From NCBI GenBank assembly GCA_013397455.1, contig VYZB01000389.1, positions 664,914 to 728,913 of the forward strand: a stretch of 64,000 bases of DNA, read 5' to 3'. Positions 1 through 13,799 of the stretch are shown here, one piece after another. The stretch's first letter is position 1. Each line of letters opens with the position of its first letter. The stretch comes from Crotophaga sulcirostris (lineage: Eukaryota > Chordata > Aves > Cuculiformes > Crotophagidae). Both the position numbers and the translations under genes were made by a program. Below the pieces are notes generated by a model that worked only from the letters and a program-made list of their open reading frames with translations, searched no databases and was not told where the DNA came from.

Positions 1-305
1 TCCAGGGTTGGTGACTCCACCACCTCCCTGGGCAGCGCATTCCAATGGCCAATCACCCTTTCAATGAAGAACTTCTTCCTAACATCAAGTCTAAACCTTC
101 CGTGACGAAGCTTGAGTCCATGTCCTCTAGTTCTGTCACTGGTGACCTGAGAGAAGAGACCAACCCCTGCCTGAGTACAACCTCCTTTTAGGTAGTTGTA
201 GAGAGCAATAAGGTCACCCCTGAGCCTCCTCTTCTCCAGGCTAAACAGCCCCAACTCCCTCACTCACCCCTCGCAGGGCTTGTGCTCCAAACCCTTCACC
301 ATCGT
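1..305 (-). mobile_element. CR1 LINE 3' portion, cut by window start
   Basis: Reading the minus strand gives the last part of the CR1 ORF2 (reverse transcriptase) tail: stretches corresponding to [17 protein letters not shown], YNYLKGGCS and the [14 protein letters not shown] segment are recognisable from the same sequence in other copies in this window. The element's 3' end lies outside the window on the left. Homology to the copy at 21.1 kb stops near position 305, where that copy continues and this one turns into unrelated AT-rich sequence, so 305 is the 5' truncation point. The element cannot be active because only the end of ORF2 is present. Confidence 0.93.
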
Positions 306-2882
306 TTGTTATCAAATCTGTCCATTGCCTCTTCCAAATCCATCCATTCAAAAGCAACTGTAGTTATCACTTGCCCAGATACACAGAAGGAGGAAGAAGC
401 AAGAAGCAGTTTTCCTTTGATTTTGCCACAAGGGGTGTACTTTCAGACTAACCCCCTACAAAAAGCAAGAAAGTAAGGAGAGATGTTTCAGTCAGCCAGC
501 AGTGGTGGCAGCCTGGAAAGGAGAGCATCAAATGTACCTTACAACAGCTTTACCCTTGAGGTCTCTAACATACATTTTTCTTTTTGAGACTTGTGTTCTT
601 CCATTTACCCCTTCAAAAGCATGCTGAGATGATCCGATTCCCATCAAAGACAAGAGAAGTATTTCCACTGATTTTAATGAGAGCCGGATATTGTAGTGGG
701 CTCTCAATGGGGCCAACATTTCTCTTTCCATTTTTTTTTTTTTAAATTCAAAAATTGCCTTACACAAACTGTCTGGAAGGATGTAAAGAAGATTAGCCAT
801 AATATTCTGAACTAGCTTAATCAAAAAAGAATATATTTATTCTGAAAGGTCTCAGCACACTCAGATGTACTACATATTATGAATATTCAGTACAGCCCCC
901 CCAGTAACCACCCTTTGCAAGACTATTTTCACTAAAAGCCATTTTGAAGTGACATATAGAAAAGATAAGACTTTTTACAGAAAATAGGATTCACTAGAAA
1001 TACTTTCTAATGAAATTTTTATATTATGTAAGCTGGCCTGCCTGCACTCCTTTGCTTCATCCTCCATTTGCTGCTATAATACATTCTACTGTACAGCATG
1101 TTAAAAAAAGGATCAGTATGGTCATCCTTGAGCCTATGAATTTGAATATGCTATTAAAAACAGGAGATAACCCAGGAAATTCTCAAGAGTAAAACACTTA
1201 AATTACTACCCTCGCTGTGCCATCAAATTTGTTATACCTTCTTTAAAAGTAATAGAAAAAAATACATCTTAAAAGACCATTAATAAACAAGGACAAAAGA
1301 AAGGAATTCTAAAGAGCTCATGTTAATTGTGTTTATCTCAGTGTGAAGCCATGTCAAAAAACCTGCAGCAAATGTATTTTGTTAAAAGTACCACTTGTGC
1401 AGCAGGTGTTCAGCATTAGAAAGCAAGCTTGTCATTAGTGGGCTACAACTGAAAAGGCTACTAAAACTCAACGAAATTATTAACATGGTATCTTAAAAAC
1501 ATGAGATGGAGAATTAAACTCCTTTTATACCGTACATGATTTTAATACTTCTTTTTCATCATCTTATTCCATTAGTAATGTCCCAGCTTATAATTCTTGG
1601 AAAGAATAGGAAGGTAGTCACATGCCAGCCTTGGTTTGCATTCTTCAGTACTGCATTAATTTCCACTGCTCCCCCCCTCTACTTCCGGGGCTCCCATATT
1701 TTCCTTGTGTGCTTCTCCAAATTTTTTTAAATTTAAACCCATTGTGGTGTTTGGCATCCCTAGGGTTTCTACAGATGTGGTTTCAGGCTGTATCCAAGCC
1801 AGACACTGAAAGGGGGCAATTCTGCTCTTCCTTGACAATTCATGTTTGGCTGAGAGTTGAGTCAACTGGCTTATGAAACGAAACGTTGTGCTGTTTCAGG
1901 GTTATTTTTCCACTGGATCAGCCACACTACTAGTATGGAAAAACAGGGAAGCATGAGGAGCACCAAGGAGTGAGGTAGGAAGCAGGTGCTGATTTTAGGC
2001 AGTAATATGCCATTGAATTGGCTTCCTTTGACATGGTGTGAAATCACCAAATCCGCTGGTTTAACAAAAAGGACTGATATCTAGAGAACACCAGTGTCTT
2101 CTAATAAGTGCATGCACACAGTGTCTCAGAGGAAACGAGCCACATTTGGTTTAACATGAACAGACAATACATAGACACAATGCAACATTTTTTTGCTGTT
2201 GGTCTTTGAAATCTGACATAGAATAAGAAAGAGAAGAAATATGAGAATTCCCTTAGCAACACAGCTATGATTAGAAATTGTGTTGCTTTAAAATGTGAGC
2301 AGGCTCTCACCTCAGCAGGCTATGCTCTCAACCAGCTGCTGTACGGGTCAGTGCACATATGCATCCATCATACTGAGAAAAGAACTTCTGGGGGTTTAAA
2401 GTTGATTTTGTTTGTTTTATTTTTTTACTTACAGACTTTTAATCTAATTCTACAGATTACTTGTAGTCTCAAAAACATCATAAAAACAAAATTGAAGCCC
2501 AAACACACAATCCTATCCCATTTCTAGAGTTGAAAACAAGGTACCAAAGGTTATGTGCTTTGATACCATTGAAGTTTACAAAGCAAAAGATTTACAAAAC
2601 AAATATTTTATTCAGAAATGATATATCTGTAATGCATTTGATATTAGCTCTGTGTCCTTTTTGTAAAGTCATGTATTTCTAATTTCACAGAGGATGGGAT
2701 GACATAAAATTAAATAATGTGAAGAAACTCATATTTGAGAGCAGAGTAGAAAATGTCTTGGTGTCAAACATGAATATCTTGTTTACTTCCAGATAACTTG
2801 GGAAACAAGGAGAGAGGGAGAGAGTAACTAATTTCAGAGTAACTGATTTCATTCAAGCACTTTAACCAGTAAAAAATAAAAT
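306..2882. other. Unique AT-rich sequence, no gene seen
   Basis: Short open frames occur here (for example 1536-1876 plus and 528-824 minus), but none shows a recognisable domain, codon structure or splice context. No repeat family was recognised. Likely intergenic or intronic DNA. Confidence 0.6.
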
Positions 2883-3152
2883 ATCACAGTATCACAGTAT
2901 TACGAGGTTGGAAAGGACCTCTGAGATCATCGAGACCAACCTATAAGCCAATACTAACACCAACCCATCATCTAAACCATGGCACTGAGTGCCTCAGCCA
3001 ATCTCCTTTTAAACACCTCCAGGGTTGGTGACTCCACCACCTCCCTGGGCAGCGCATTCCAATGGCCAATCACCATTTCAGTGAAGAACTTTTTCCTAAT
3101 ATCAAGCCTAAACTTTCCCTGTCGAAGCTTGAATCCATGTCCTCTAGTTCTG
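2883..3152 (-). mobile_element. CR1 LINE 3' end, 5'-truncated (270 bp)
   Basis: The plus strand begins with two copies of the inverted tail octamer (CACAGTAT) followed by the CR1 3' untranslated segment, the conserved CCATGGCACTGAGTGCCTCA block that encodes the ORF2 terminus in antisense, and the FKRR and RVIGHWNAL region. Homology ends after CCTCTAGTTCTG near 3152. The open frame at 2979-3194 plus is an antisense shadow of this element. No clean target-site duplication was seen. Confidence 0.93.
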
Positions 3153-3723
3153 AAGTCATTCTGTGTCAGTCATTCACAGTTTGATAATATGTAGCAGGCT
3201 TTTAAATGTAAACCAAGATTATCTTATAAACTTGAGGTTTTTTTCTAAATCAGCTTAAGAAAAAAAAGTTTGAAAATAGCATACTCCTCAGTGTTTTAGG
3301 CAGCCTGTCACCTTGGTCCATGACAGATGTTCAGACAAGGACAGCAAAGATGCACTACCACAAGTCGGTAATATACTCTTCCTAACTCTCTCAGACAAAT
3401 AAACTTTAAAGTTTTTGATTTTAATTACAAAATCTTAATTTCCAGTTTCCTGCCTATTTGAGGAATCGCATTCTCCATGAAATATGGTATTAAGGGAAAG
3501 TATTCTAGCCTGAAAGCCCTTTCAGTTTCAGAGAAAGATGTCAAGATATTATCCATCGTACAACTCCAGATCAAAATATATTCCTTCTGTCTACTTTAGT
3601 GAAAAAAATGCGAGTTTCTGGTGATATAAGACACCATTGTCTTCTTCAGAAAATGGGGAATGATGAGCAGCCGCTTCCAGCTAAAAGGATGGACAGGAGC
3701 TAGAAGAGCCAATGGAAAGAACA

Positions 3724-3744
3724 GAACTGAACTGAACTGAACTG
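3724..3744. repeat. Short (GAACT)n microsatellite
   Basis: Four tandem GAACT/AACTG units occur in a row. Too short to be more than a minor simple repeat. Confidence 0.8.
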
Positions 3745-3770
3745 CAGGGAATTGTGTTGTTTGATATTTT

Positions 3771-3899
3771 AGTGCAAAATTGAACTTAAATAAACAACTG
3801 AATGGTTCCTCAAATAATGCAGCTTCTAGAAAGCTCTCTGGGCAGGTTGCCCTACAAGCTTTGACAGATTCAAAATTCGCACTGGATTGCCTACTTCTG
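3771..3899 (+). pseudogene. Possible decayed retroviral env TM-like fragment
   Basis: A 43-codon stretch without a stop, ended by TGA at 3900, reads as a heptad-like series rich in leucine, asparagine and glutamine. It includes LSGQVALQALTDSK and then FALDCLLL. The layout (polar heptads, then an ALD-x-LL segment) resembles the region of retroviral transmembrane Env subunits before the conserved cysteines. Two stops follow closely and no cysteine motif can be read in frame. It could equally be chance. There is no signal peptide, no membrane anchor and no flanking LTR. Confidence 0.2.
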
Positions 3900-6800
3900 T
3901 GACAGTGACAGGGGGCTGGTGCCAGGGAAGATCTACCAGGCAGATTACTCCATGGCCAAAGAATCCTTTGGAAATCTGCATTCCAAAACATTAGAAATTA
4001 ATCAACTAGCATCTCTTATCTATCTCTAGCCAGAAAATTATTTTGCTTTGGTTTCTTAGTTTCAATCTCATATTTTTAATCATTGAACAAGATTTTTTCC
4101 CCCCTAGTAGCTTCAATTCTTTAGGAAGGTGTGCTTGATTTCTTTGAAACTACTTTATATATATAATAAAAATCCAAACAATGTATTCAATTAAAATGAA
4201 GGAGAGGCAGACTGCACTCTCTGACAGAATTGGAGAACAGAGGAGACAGTGGCAAGTTTTCTCACAGTTTAACTCCTAACATAATTCACTATCCAGATGT
4301 TTCTACTTTCAGATTCTACTCAGCCATAGAGGACACTATTAAGAAACATTAATTCTGGTTATTCTACCCCCATTTTATTAAAAATAAATAATAATTAAAA
4401 GAGGCTTGTCTTATCCATCTGTCACTTGGCTATCTGCCCACCCCCATTTTCGATAAGAACGTCAGTCTTTTCAACTACAATAAACTCTTTAACTACTTCA
4501 GTTTTTCAGCCTTCTTGAGCAGCTTGATCAATCACTAGGTTTTGTAGGGAGGATCCCAAATGTTGATATAAATGTTATAAGGTTGACAGATTAAACCAAA
4601 AATAAATAAAACTAGTACTTTATTACAGCAAGGATGCAGTCAATGTTGTGTGAAATGAGGTAACCTCTCTTCTGAACTGGTTTGGAAGACTGAGGAACAT
4701 GCACCCATCATTTTGAGCACAGTCAAGGCTCACTTAACATCAATATTTAGAAATACATAAATAAATCCCAATAAGAACTAGACTTTGCTGAAGAGACATG
4801 TTGATTGCCTGTTAATTGGGAATTTATGGTCTGTGCTTTTATCTTTAAAATAATTTGCAGTACGTGGGTAAAAATAGAACAATATTTTCATCGGTTATCT
4901 CAAAAAGTACATATCAAACTAAGCCTGAAGACATTTAAGACACTTTGGTCCCTCCTTTAAGTTCTTTGAAGCTCAAATTTGAAAAAGCATGACTGCAGAG
5001 TATTCAACACTGATGGAAACCTCATTTGTGTTGGCATAACTAAGGTATTCCATCTCACAAGAGCACCAGTAGCTATTGGATATTCAACCATATCTCACGG
5101 ACAACATATGAGAAACAGATGAAATTTCATGACAGAGATTCGGCAGTCAGACAATTTATTCTCACTTCATGGAGTTCAGTTTTCTTTCTTATTCTGTTAA
5201 ATCAATGGCTCCCATTGTAATGCTTTATGCCATCTTGCAGTGTCAGATGGACTCCTGGTGCTTGTGTGGGAATCGCTTGCAACAGGATAAAGTTTAAGTC
5301 TCTCTTTCAATTAATGGTTAAGCACAAAGAAGAAGTATTAGCTCTTTAAATACAGGCATTCATTCAGCTCTAATCAGCTTCTTTTTCATTTTATACATGA
5401 TTAATATGGAGGTAGGGAATTTATGTGTCACATCTGTCAAACAGGGAAGTTCTGACCTACTTCCTCCTCTGATAAGGGCAATATTCTGTCTACAGAGCAA
5501 TGCAATAAAAATGTTCCTTTTGCCACAATTTTTGGAGGTAATAGTGACATCCTTGAGTGAAAGGAAATATTTTTGGTAAGAAAATGAATAGATCTTACAA
5601 AAACCCCTCAACTTTGACAAAAAAATCCCTAAGAGTCCTTATCAAAGCTAGAATAAATCATGACCTATTGTAACTTTCTCAAATACTTCTTTTCCTAAAA
5701 CATATAGAAAAATCTAAAACTAGACAGATGCACTGACATTTTTCTTGACAGATTCATAACCTTATGGTTCCCAAAACTTTAATGTTCAATAACATTTCAT
5801 TAGTATACTCCAGTGTCTTTATTACTATGCATTATTAATACAGATATGTGCCCAGGAGACATACAGTTTGTAATTATTTTTGCTTCCAAAACATAATAGC
5901 TGCACACTGGGCTTGTTGCAGCTACAATATTTCATCTCCGAATGCCCCTTCAAACATTCTGGGGCTGTGACAGAAATTTGTATTTGAACAGAAAAGCTGT
6001 CAAGAAGGTACTGTGGTGCTATCCATCACATTTTTAATCCTGACCATACTTAGATGTTAGTGAAGCTGTCTGTATAGGACACTAAACAAAGACTGAAATT
6101 ATGCCTTCTGTTCTTACACATCAAAGCTACAAAGTTAGACTGAATTCAATAGGTCTGCATTACACTCTATTAATTTCCTATTAGTTCTTAGCTATGCAAA
6201 ACCACTGTGGTTTAGACATGCAACCTTGATTTCAGCATCAAAAAATGGTGCCTGTCATTTCTCATAATTTTACAGGAGATTCTACAAATGTAAATCCTTT
6301 TTCATCCTGTCATCCTTTTATGTCTTTAATGAGTTTGCTCACTAACAGTGCAGAATCTTAATCTCACATTCAGGAGTATTAACAGTTACTATAACTTTAA
6401 GCATCTGAAGTAGTTGCTCAATTAAAGTGTAATTTATACATTTATATTTAGTTTTATAAAAAGCAATGACATTCAGATTTTTGATTTTCTTTCTTTTTCC
6501 TTCTCTCTCATTTACATTTTACATTCCCAGGGAAAATAGTTGCAGTTAAAAACTGAACCAAAGATTCTAAAACAAAGTCTTTAATCTGAAGCACATTATG
6601 TAGCATAATATGATACCCTAGCAGTTAAAAGCTAACATTTGTAAAAACAAATGGCACGCACTTGACAGGCAAATTACACATGGATTACCATTTGTTAAAT
6701 TTTCATCACAGAAAATAGTTTAACTGTTGTGGATATGAGCCAAGATCAGCCTGACAAGTACTTTACATGAAAGATTAGCATATTCTCTTCCAGAAGTTTA

Positions 6801-8918
6801 TGCTTAATTTAGATGCATCGACTTTTTGCCACTATTGCTGACCTTTATGTCTAATCAAAGTCCCTTTGAATCCAAATTCCCAACCTTTTATCTCTCCTGA
6901 CAGCTTTTAATTTGAAGGCTTGTAATAAAGTCTATTAAAATTCAAAATCTATCTGTGTTTAAAGCTTGGTTCACTTTGCTGGATTTTCAGATATTGAAAC
7001 TTCAAATGGACTGATTACAGAGCCTACAAACTTTTCATTTCAAGTTTTACATCAGGCTAAAAAGCCCTTTGGAGAGGGAAATCAATCTAGATTTTTAGTG
7101 ATAATGCACAGAGATTATATGTGTGGCAAAGGTATAAAAAATTTATATCTGTAAGTATTATAGTCCATAGTTATTGGGTAAGTGGGGACTGCAGTTGCTT
7201 CTGTGGTGGTCTTGTATCTGTGGTTACTTTTATATTGCCATTTCATCCAAGGCAGTCAGAGCTTCCTTATGAAACAGTATGAATTCAGTGCAGTGAACTA
7301 CAAGTGAACAGCCAATGCTGTTATGCAGGTGGTTCCCCAAGATGCCACGTCCCACTGTGTGGTTTGAAGCCTTCCAGGCTACGTGGTGCCAATGCCAAGC
7401 AGCACCTCTATAGCTAAGTCTTCCCTGAAGGCAAGCAAGGCCTCTTTCCTCTAGGTAACCTGCAACTATCAGATTGCAGAAGAATAAGACTATCGTGTTT
7501 TTCACCTTAATTAAGATATTTATTTTTAAAATAGTGAGGTATTTGGAGAAAATTGTTACAAATTTGCTGAGACTTGTGATTAAAAGACCTTTTTCTTTTT
7601 TAAAAGCCTCTTCTTGTTCAAGTATGCTGTTTCTTCAATTGGAATTTTTTTATTCTCTCACAGTAGCATCTACAAATCCAGACTTTATATATCTGATTAT
7701 CACACATAATCCTACTGTTCCATCAACCAGGTACTATCATCAGTGAAGGAGCTGTAGATAGGAAAAGACTAAAACGTAGCCTAAAAGAAGTTGATGTTAC
7801 AAATTCTATTAAAGAATACATATCTGAATTCTACAATTATGTGTGAATGCAAGTGAAATTTCTTACCTTTGCATAGCTACCTGTTATAGAATTATGTAAA
7901 AAACCTGTATATTGCTGAATCTATAAAGAGCACAGGTTACTCCACAAGGACTCAGAGATCCCTTGCTTGTGGCAAGATAAGGATTTGATTTAATTGTAAT
8001 GCAGAGAAAGAAAAAAACCCACAAATATCTAGCTTTTGGGGAGTTCTATTCTTTTTAATATACAAGATTTGAAACCCAGGAATTTGTTACAGCACTGTAG
8101 TTCTAAATATAACAGTTCTCAACTGCCACAAAGTACAACTGGATTTAAACTATGGCTTTTTTCAATGATACTCTTGTTTAAACTTTACTGCTGCTTTTAG
8201 TCTAATACAAAAAGGCAATACTTCTCACACCTAATTAATTTACTCTCTAATTCCAGCCCAGCAAATTATGAATCATCCTCATCTCATGCCAGTTAAATTC
8301 CAGATGACTCAAAGAGCTTCTGAAACATAGAATCTAGGACATCACTTCCAAGGATGCAATGGAGAACTCCCGGGTTATTTGCAAAAAATTGCCTAGATGG
8401 ATATACAAAAGAGGAATGTTTGCACTCATTTCTTAGTGTTGAAGTCACTAGGAGGTTGCAGATGCAAGGGTAGCTAGGCTGCAGCAGTGGACATTTGTCT
8501 TTTATTTCCTCTGTTCTTCATTTTACACATTCCTCTTTATGACTTCCTCCTTTCCAGAGGCTGATAACTCAGACAAATTGAATATCTTCCATTGCTTCAA
8601 CTGCTATCAAAATGCAATCGGAAACTTTCCCAACAGTGCCTCCAGACAGATGTTCCTCGTGTCCCAGAGCCAGTTTCTGGCGCTCTGGTGGAGCATGTTG
8701 CATATGTACTCAATGGCAGTCCAAGTTCAGAACCAGCTGAGCTGTTTCTCCTGAAACAGCTGCTGTATCATCCAAAGCATTTAACAAGCACAAATTGGTT
8801 TATAGAATTTATATACTTATTTATTGTGAGTAACTTTGTTTTGACCTCATTAAGGAACTTATACCCATTGAGAATTTGTCATTAATGAAGAACCTATGTA
8901 CTTAATCTTCATTCTTGA

Positions 8919-9169
8919 CAGTATCACAGTATCACAGTGTTACAAGGTTGGAAAGGACCTCTGAGATCATCGAGTCCAACCTATAACCCAATGCTAACAT
9001 CAACCCATCATCTAAACCATGGCACTGAGTGCCTCATCCAATCTCCTCTTAAACACCTCCAGGGACGCAACTCCACCACCTCCCTGGGCAGTGCATTCCA
9101 ATAGCTAATGACCCTTTCAATGAAGAACTTTTTCCTAACATCAAGCTTAAACTTTCCTTGATGAAGCTG
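8919..9169 (-). mobile_element. CR1 LINE 3' end, 5'-truncated (250 bp)
   Basis: It begins on the plus strand with inverted octamer tails (GTATCACAGTATCACAG) and runs through the CR1 3' UTR, the ORF2 terminus and the FKRR/HWNAL region in antisense. Homology stops after GATGAAGCT near 9169. It carries private changes, such as ACGCAACTCC in place of the GTTGGTGACTCC seen in other copies. It is truncated at nearly the same CR1 position as the copies at 13.8 and 38.7 kb. Confidence 0.93.
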
Positions 9170-12100
9170 ACCAACTACATGAAAGTGAGAATTTCTCTAA
9201 ACTTGAAACAAGCCTTAACAGTTTCTCTTACTCTAGAGGTCTGTTAAATAAATTTTGAATTTTAAGTATTTTTTTCCTTATAATCTTCCCTCCTTTTTAA
9301 TAGAAATATTAAAACATTCTTTTCTTTTTCCTGTTAGCAGTAGTTGGGCCTGGGCTTGACAAATAGAGGGGTTCTTATATTTCAGGTTTTGACTGAGTGA
9401 AGTATTTCACTTTAAAGCAGAAAAAGATTTAAACATTATTTCACCTACAGATAAACAAGTCTAACAAAAACTGAACTTCGTATCTCAAAGAATTTTCCCT
9501 ATAAAAAAAAATCATCAACAAATATGACTGCTGTAGCCGAAGAAAAAAGTTTAATAATAAACAATGTACTTACAGGTGTAGATTCTGTAGTGATAGAAAA
9601 TCTCTTAAATCAAGCAGTAGTTCATGTATCTACAGAGATGTAGAATTCCTCAGATGTTTTAAAGAAACAAACAAACCAAAAAAAACCCCAAATCAAAAAA
9701 CAGTTCTGCAGCTCTAGAGTAAGACTTTGCATGAGTTTAAGGAGATTTTCAAAATGACACCACCATAAGCTAAATATTTATGACTGCCAAACACTCTTTG
9801 GGTTTTACAAATTACTAGTCAGCCTATTTGACCTGAATTTTCCTGGGTAATTTGCAAGCATTTATGCAAAACTCTCACTGCATTCTGTAGACTGGAAGAA
9901 GGAAAATGAGACAAGAAGATGAGACAAGTCGGACATCATCAGCATTTTAGGAATACATCCTTCCTCTGACACATTTCTCCGCTGTTTTATCACTGGTTTT
10001 TTTTCTTGTCAATGTTTCTATGTTAACATTACTAAGAAAACTCACTACTTCTTATTCTCACTGTGATTTTAAATCAGTTTGCATAGTATCTGTTTAAATC
10101 AATATATATGCAAAACATTGCTTTGATTTGGCACATGGTCTTCTATTAGCAAGCTCTTCCTCTTTGGAGGAAAAGGAGCACCTCCAACCTATGCTGCATC
10201 AGACAGGAGGTGAGGTTAAGTGCTAAAGTAGTTTCTTTTTTCTATTTTTTCCCTTTGCATGTATTTTGTATGCATTTGTCACTTGATTTAGGAAACAGTT
10301 TCTTTTCTGAAGCTAGGAGGCACATAATTGTTCATTAAATATAATTACACAGATTCAAGTTTGAAGTTCAGTCCTATGAAGAGAATAAAAAGCCTGGTGG
10401 TTTCCTACACCGTGAAAAAAAAAAAAAGAAAAAGCAGGAATTTTGATCAAGTGATTTCAAGAATCAGCTTTAGACATTTCACAAAATAATAGATTCTAAG
10501 AGAAGAGCAATCTTTAAAACAGAAAGTCTTTGGAGACCTCCAATCCTGTTGCTGTCACAGACAGGCTGAATTTTCTTTGAGACCCATGTTAAAATTTCTC
10601 CTTTTCACCATTTTCTACAGGGAAGAAAAAAAGGTTGACTCGCATACACTGCTCAGCCCTTGCTTTGAAGGCGATTGGAAGAATTACTTTCCAATTTTTT
10701 TAATGTTTTTTATACAGTTGTATGCAACTGCTAATCAAAGGACAGGATAATTTTCATAACATGCCCAGTTAGAAGAAACAGCTATATTGTTTCCTTTTTT
10801 TGGATGAAGCCCAATAAGCATCAACTAAACAAAAAATCTGCTCATTTTAGAGGCAGAATTTGAGAATGTAGGACCTCATTGTTTACATAATAGTATTTTC
10901 TTTTACAGGACTTTATTTTTTCAAAGCACACCTCCCAGTGCACTGCAAGGTGTTAGTGCCCAGTATTTCTGTATATCAGACTCTGATTAGACAGCAACAA
11001 AAAAACCCAGATAGTTCATGACTCTCTGTGAAACCCTTTTTTTTCCTTGAGTGACAGAAGGGTATATGGGTATTATCCATCATGCCTATGATTTCTATCA
11101 GAGTACCCACACCCTATGTTTGATGGAAAAAGGAAGAGAGATCCCATATTGTATTATTGTCATTATTTAGATGTGAAAGGTCATTAAGTTCCCTTAAGAA
11201 ATAAACAAGTTCATAAAGGTACATAAAGGGAATTTTATGATTCCAAAAGTACTTCCACAAACTTCAAATAAATTTCAGAATAACACTGAAAGATTTGCAA
11301 TATGCCACCAGTCTAAGCAAAAAGTGACATCAGTATAGTTATTTGTACTTTAGGGAGATATTGTCATTTCAGCTAATTAAGACAAAATGTCAATGAAGAC
11401 AAAAGGAAATTGAACTTTTTTCTGCAAGATTTCCAGAAACTCAGGGGATAATTTCAAAAACAGAAATGCAATATCCAGTGGAATATTCAGCATGGTTAAG
11501 GACAGAATGTTCAATATTCAAAGTAGACAGGTAATTTTCCATAAAAAGATGGTTTATGTAAAAGACTAATCAAAATATTCATTTCCTGTTTGTACCTTGA
11601 GCCCACATCAATTAAACTACAAAGTCATAAAATATGTCTAACGGTTAAGCAGCAATAAAATACTTAATGAGCCAAATGATACTTTCTAATGCCACTGCTC
11701 CTGATTTGCAGGGAAAAAAAAATTAGTGGAGGGGAAAATACCCAAACACTAAAAAAACCCACCATAACTTGGATGTAATTCTCTGTTGAAGTATTGCTTT
11801 TCTGTCAGAACGAAGAAGCTGCAGATTTGTCTAATGGAACCTACTTGATATTCAGGAAGAAGAGAGACTGACAGCACTATTCCCTTGTGTTTATGGGTGG
11901 GAGCTGGAGAGAGTGAATGCAGGCTCTAGTGAAAATCAGGTGGGACAGATATTAGAAAATTATTCTTTGAATCTCATACCTGTAGAACTAAGATGTGAGG
12001 CTGAGCCTACTAATTCTAAACCAGAATACAGAAATGCAAATTACTTGGTCCCCAAAAGCCATGCCTCACTAACAGTGGTAGATCTACCTATGTAGAATAC

Positions 12101-13799
12101 CTGCATCCTGGGGAAGGTTTTCCAGGAGTGAAAAGTACATCAAAGTAGTACGAGAACAAGAAGTGAACTTTTTCTATTCTTAACTTAGCTCTCCGTAATA
12201 AAATAAGGTACCTAAATCCAGTCTCTATCAGCCATTCTTTAATTAGCAGCAAAAAGCATATAAAAGAGCCCTTGGTACACGCATGCAGGAGGCATAATGT
12301 ACTATATCTGCGACACTATTAAAATAATGAAGAAAAACCTGATGAGATTTTCTATATATTTAAAAAGATGTATCTTTTTCAGTATTGGAGACTGTTTTAA
12401 AGAAAACAGCTTTTCAGGTTTTCACTACTGGTTTTGAGGTTTTACCATCTCAAAAGCCTGCACAATATTTTGGAAACAGGATCTGTAATGACCACTGAGA
12501 GTATGGTTTGCAAAAAGAGCTAATTTTCTAATCAAATCCTGTTGGAAGCTGAAATGAAGGTATTGGTTTGGCCTTATTAAGCAAACCCTTTATAAAGGTC
12601 TTGAAATGCAGCTTTAACCTGCACCATATAAAAAACCCCAACATCTGATTATCCACCAAAGAGATTCCTTTGTGTTCCTAGTTATGGCAACTCTGTGCCA
12701 CAGGGGAGGGAAGGATTAGTTCAGCGTAAGCTAATTCCACACTCATAATGGCTAAAGGGCACACTACAGAGACACCCGTGGGAATTTACTCGTTCGGGTT
12801 GCTCTAAGCCAAGAGGTTCTTGGCTTTTATTCCATTAAATTAGACAGCTATGCCAGAGGATACCTTTATGGAGAATTTGTATTGATGGTTTTCCCAATCT
12901 GATCATGAGGAAGAGGTCAAATTAGTTTCCTTCAACATTTATGCTGCATTTGTCACCATCCAGTTTTGGCTCATGTACAAACATGAAGCCATGCTTTAGT
13001 ACAACCTCCAGGAGCAATGAAAACTCTCTGTTCCTTTTGCATAACTCTGGAAATGGGAAAGAGGTTTTCTCAGAGGACGTAGGTCATAACTATGTCCCCT
13101 ACCATCTGGTCCTTGAAACCCAGTAAAGGAGGCTGAATATATTACATTCCAGCAGTCTCCATTGACAGCAGTCCCTCAAGGATTGTAACTAACTGGTGAA
13201 GTTTAGAAAAACCTCCCATTTTCTCTAAGCATCACTACAGAAGTCGTACATTGACTGGCTCAGTAGGAAACCACAACCATCTCCCTCATCTGCTTTCCCT
13301 TTTACTACAGTTAATCTGCATATATTTGCATTCAGAAACCATTCATACCTGAAACTTGACTATTTTTTCATGTAATCCTCTTAATCAGTGACAGAGCATT
13401 TATATATTTAATTCTAGACAACATTTGATGGTGCTTAATACTTTAATTAGCTATTTACACATGGTAAAAATTACAGAAGTAATTAAGGATATTCAGATTA
13501 ATTAAAAGCATTAGGCAGCATTAAATGTGAGAGAACAGATTTTAATTAAATCTTTCAAGATTTTTTTATAATCGCTCCTGTTGAGAAATAAACTATAGTA
13601 GCACAATTATATCTGAATCAGATAGTGTAAAGCTATCATCACCATAATGTTTGAAAAAAAAGCCAAAAGCAGTGCATGAACGTATTCTTTACTATTTATT
13701 GAAAATTCTACCCATACAGATTAACTGTTTTCCTCTCCATTTATTTATTTTACTAGTACTGATACAGAATGATTGATAAACTGAATTGACTGAAATCCT
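9170..13799. other. Unique AT-rich sequence, no gene seen
   Basis: Only short chance open frames are present (for example 11913-12095 and 12941-13126, both plus). It contains an A/C-rich tract at about 9665-9705 and, near its right end, a cluster of TAATTA motifs (13,444-13,548). No recognised transposon. Confidence 0.55.

Larger units (their letters stand above)
3153..8918. other. Unique AT-rich sequence with minor oddities
   Basis: No gene was recognised. It holds a short GAACT pentamer run at 3724-3744, a doubtful env-like open stretch at 3771-3899, and two stretches richer in G+C than their surroundings (about 7190-7470 and 8570-8770) that look like possible decayed repeats but match no family I can name. 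Confidence 0.5.

Noticed and set aside
3596..3991. 131-codon minus-strand ORF
   Set aside because: Composition and sequence look random, no domain is seen, and the opposite strand gives a better (still doubtful) reading.
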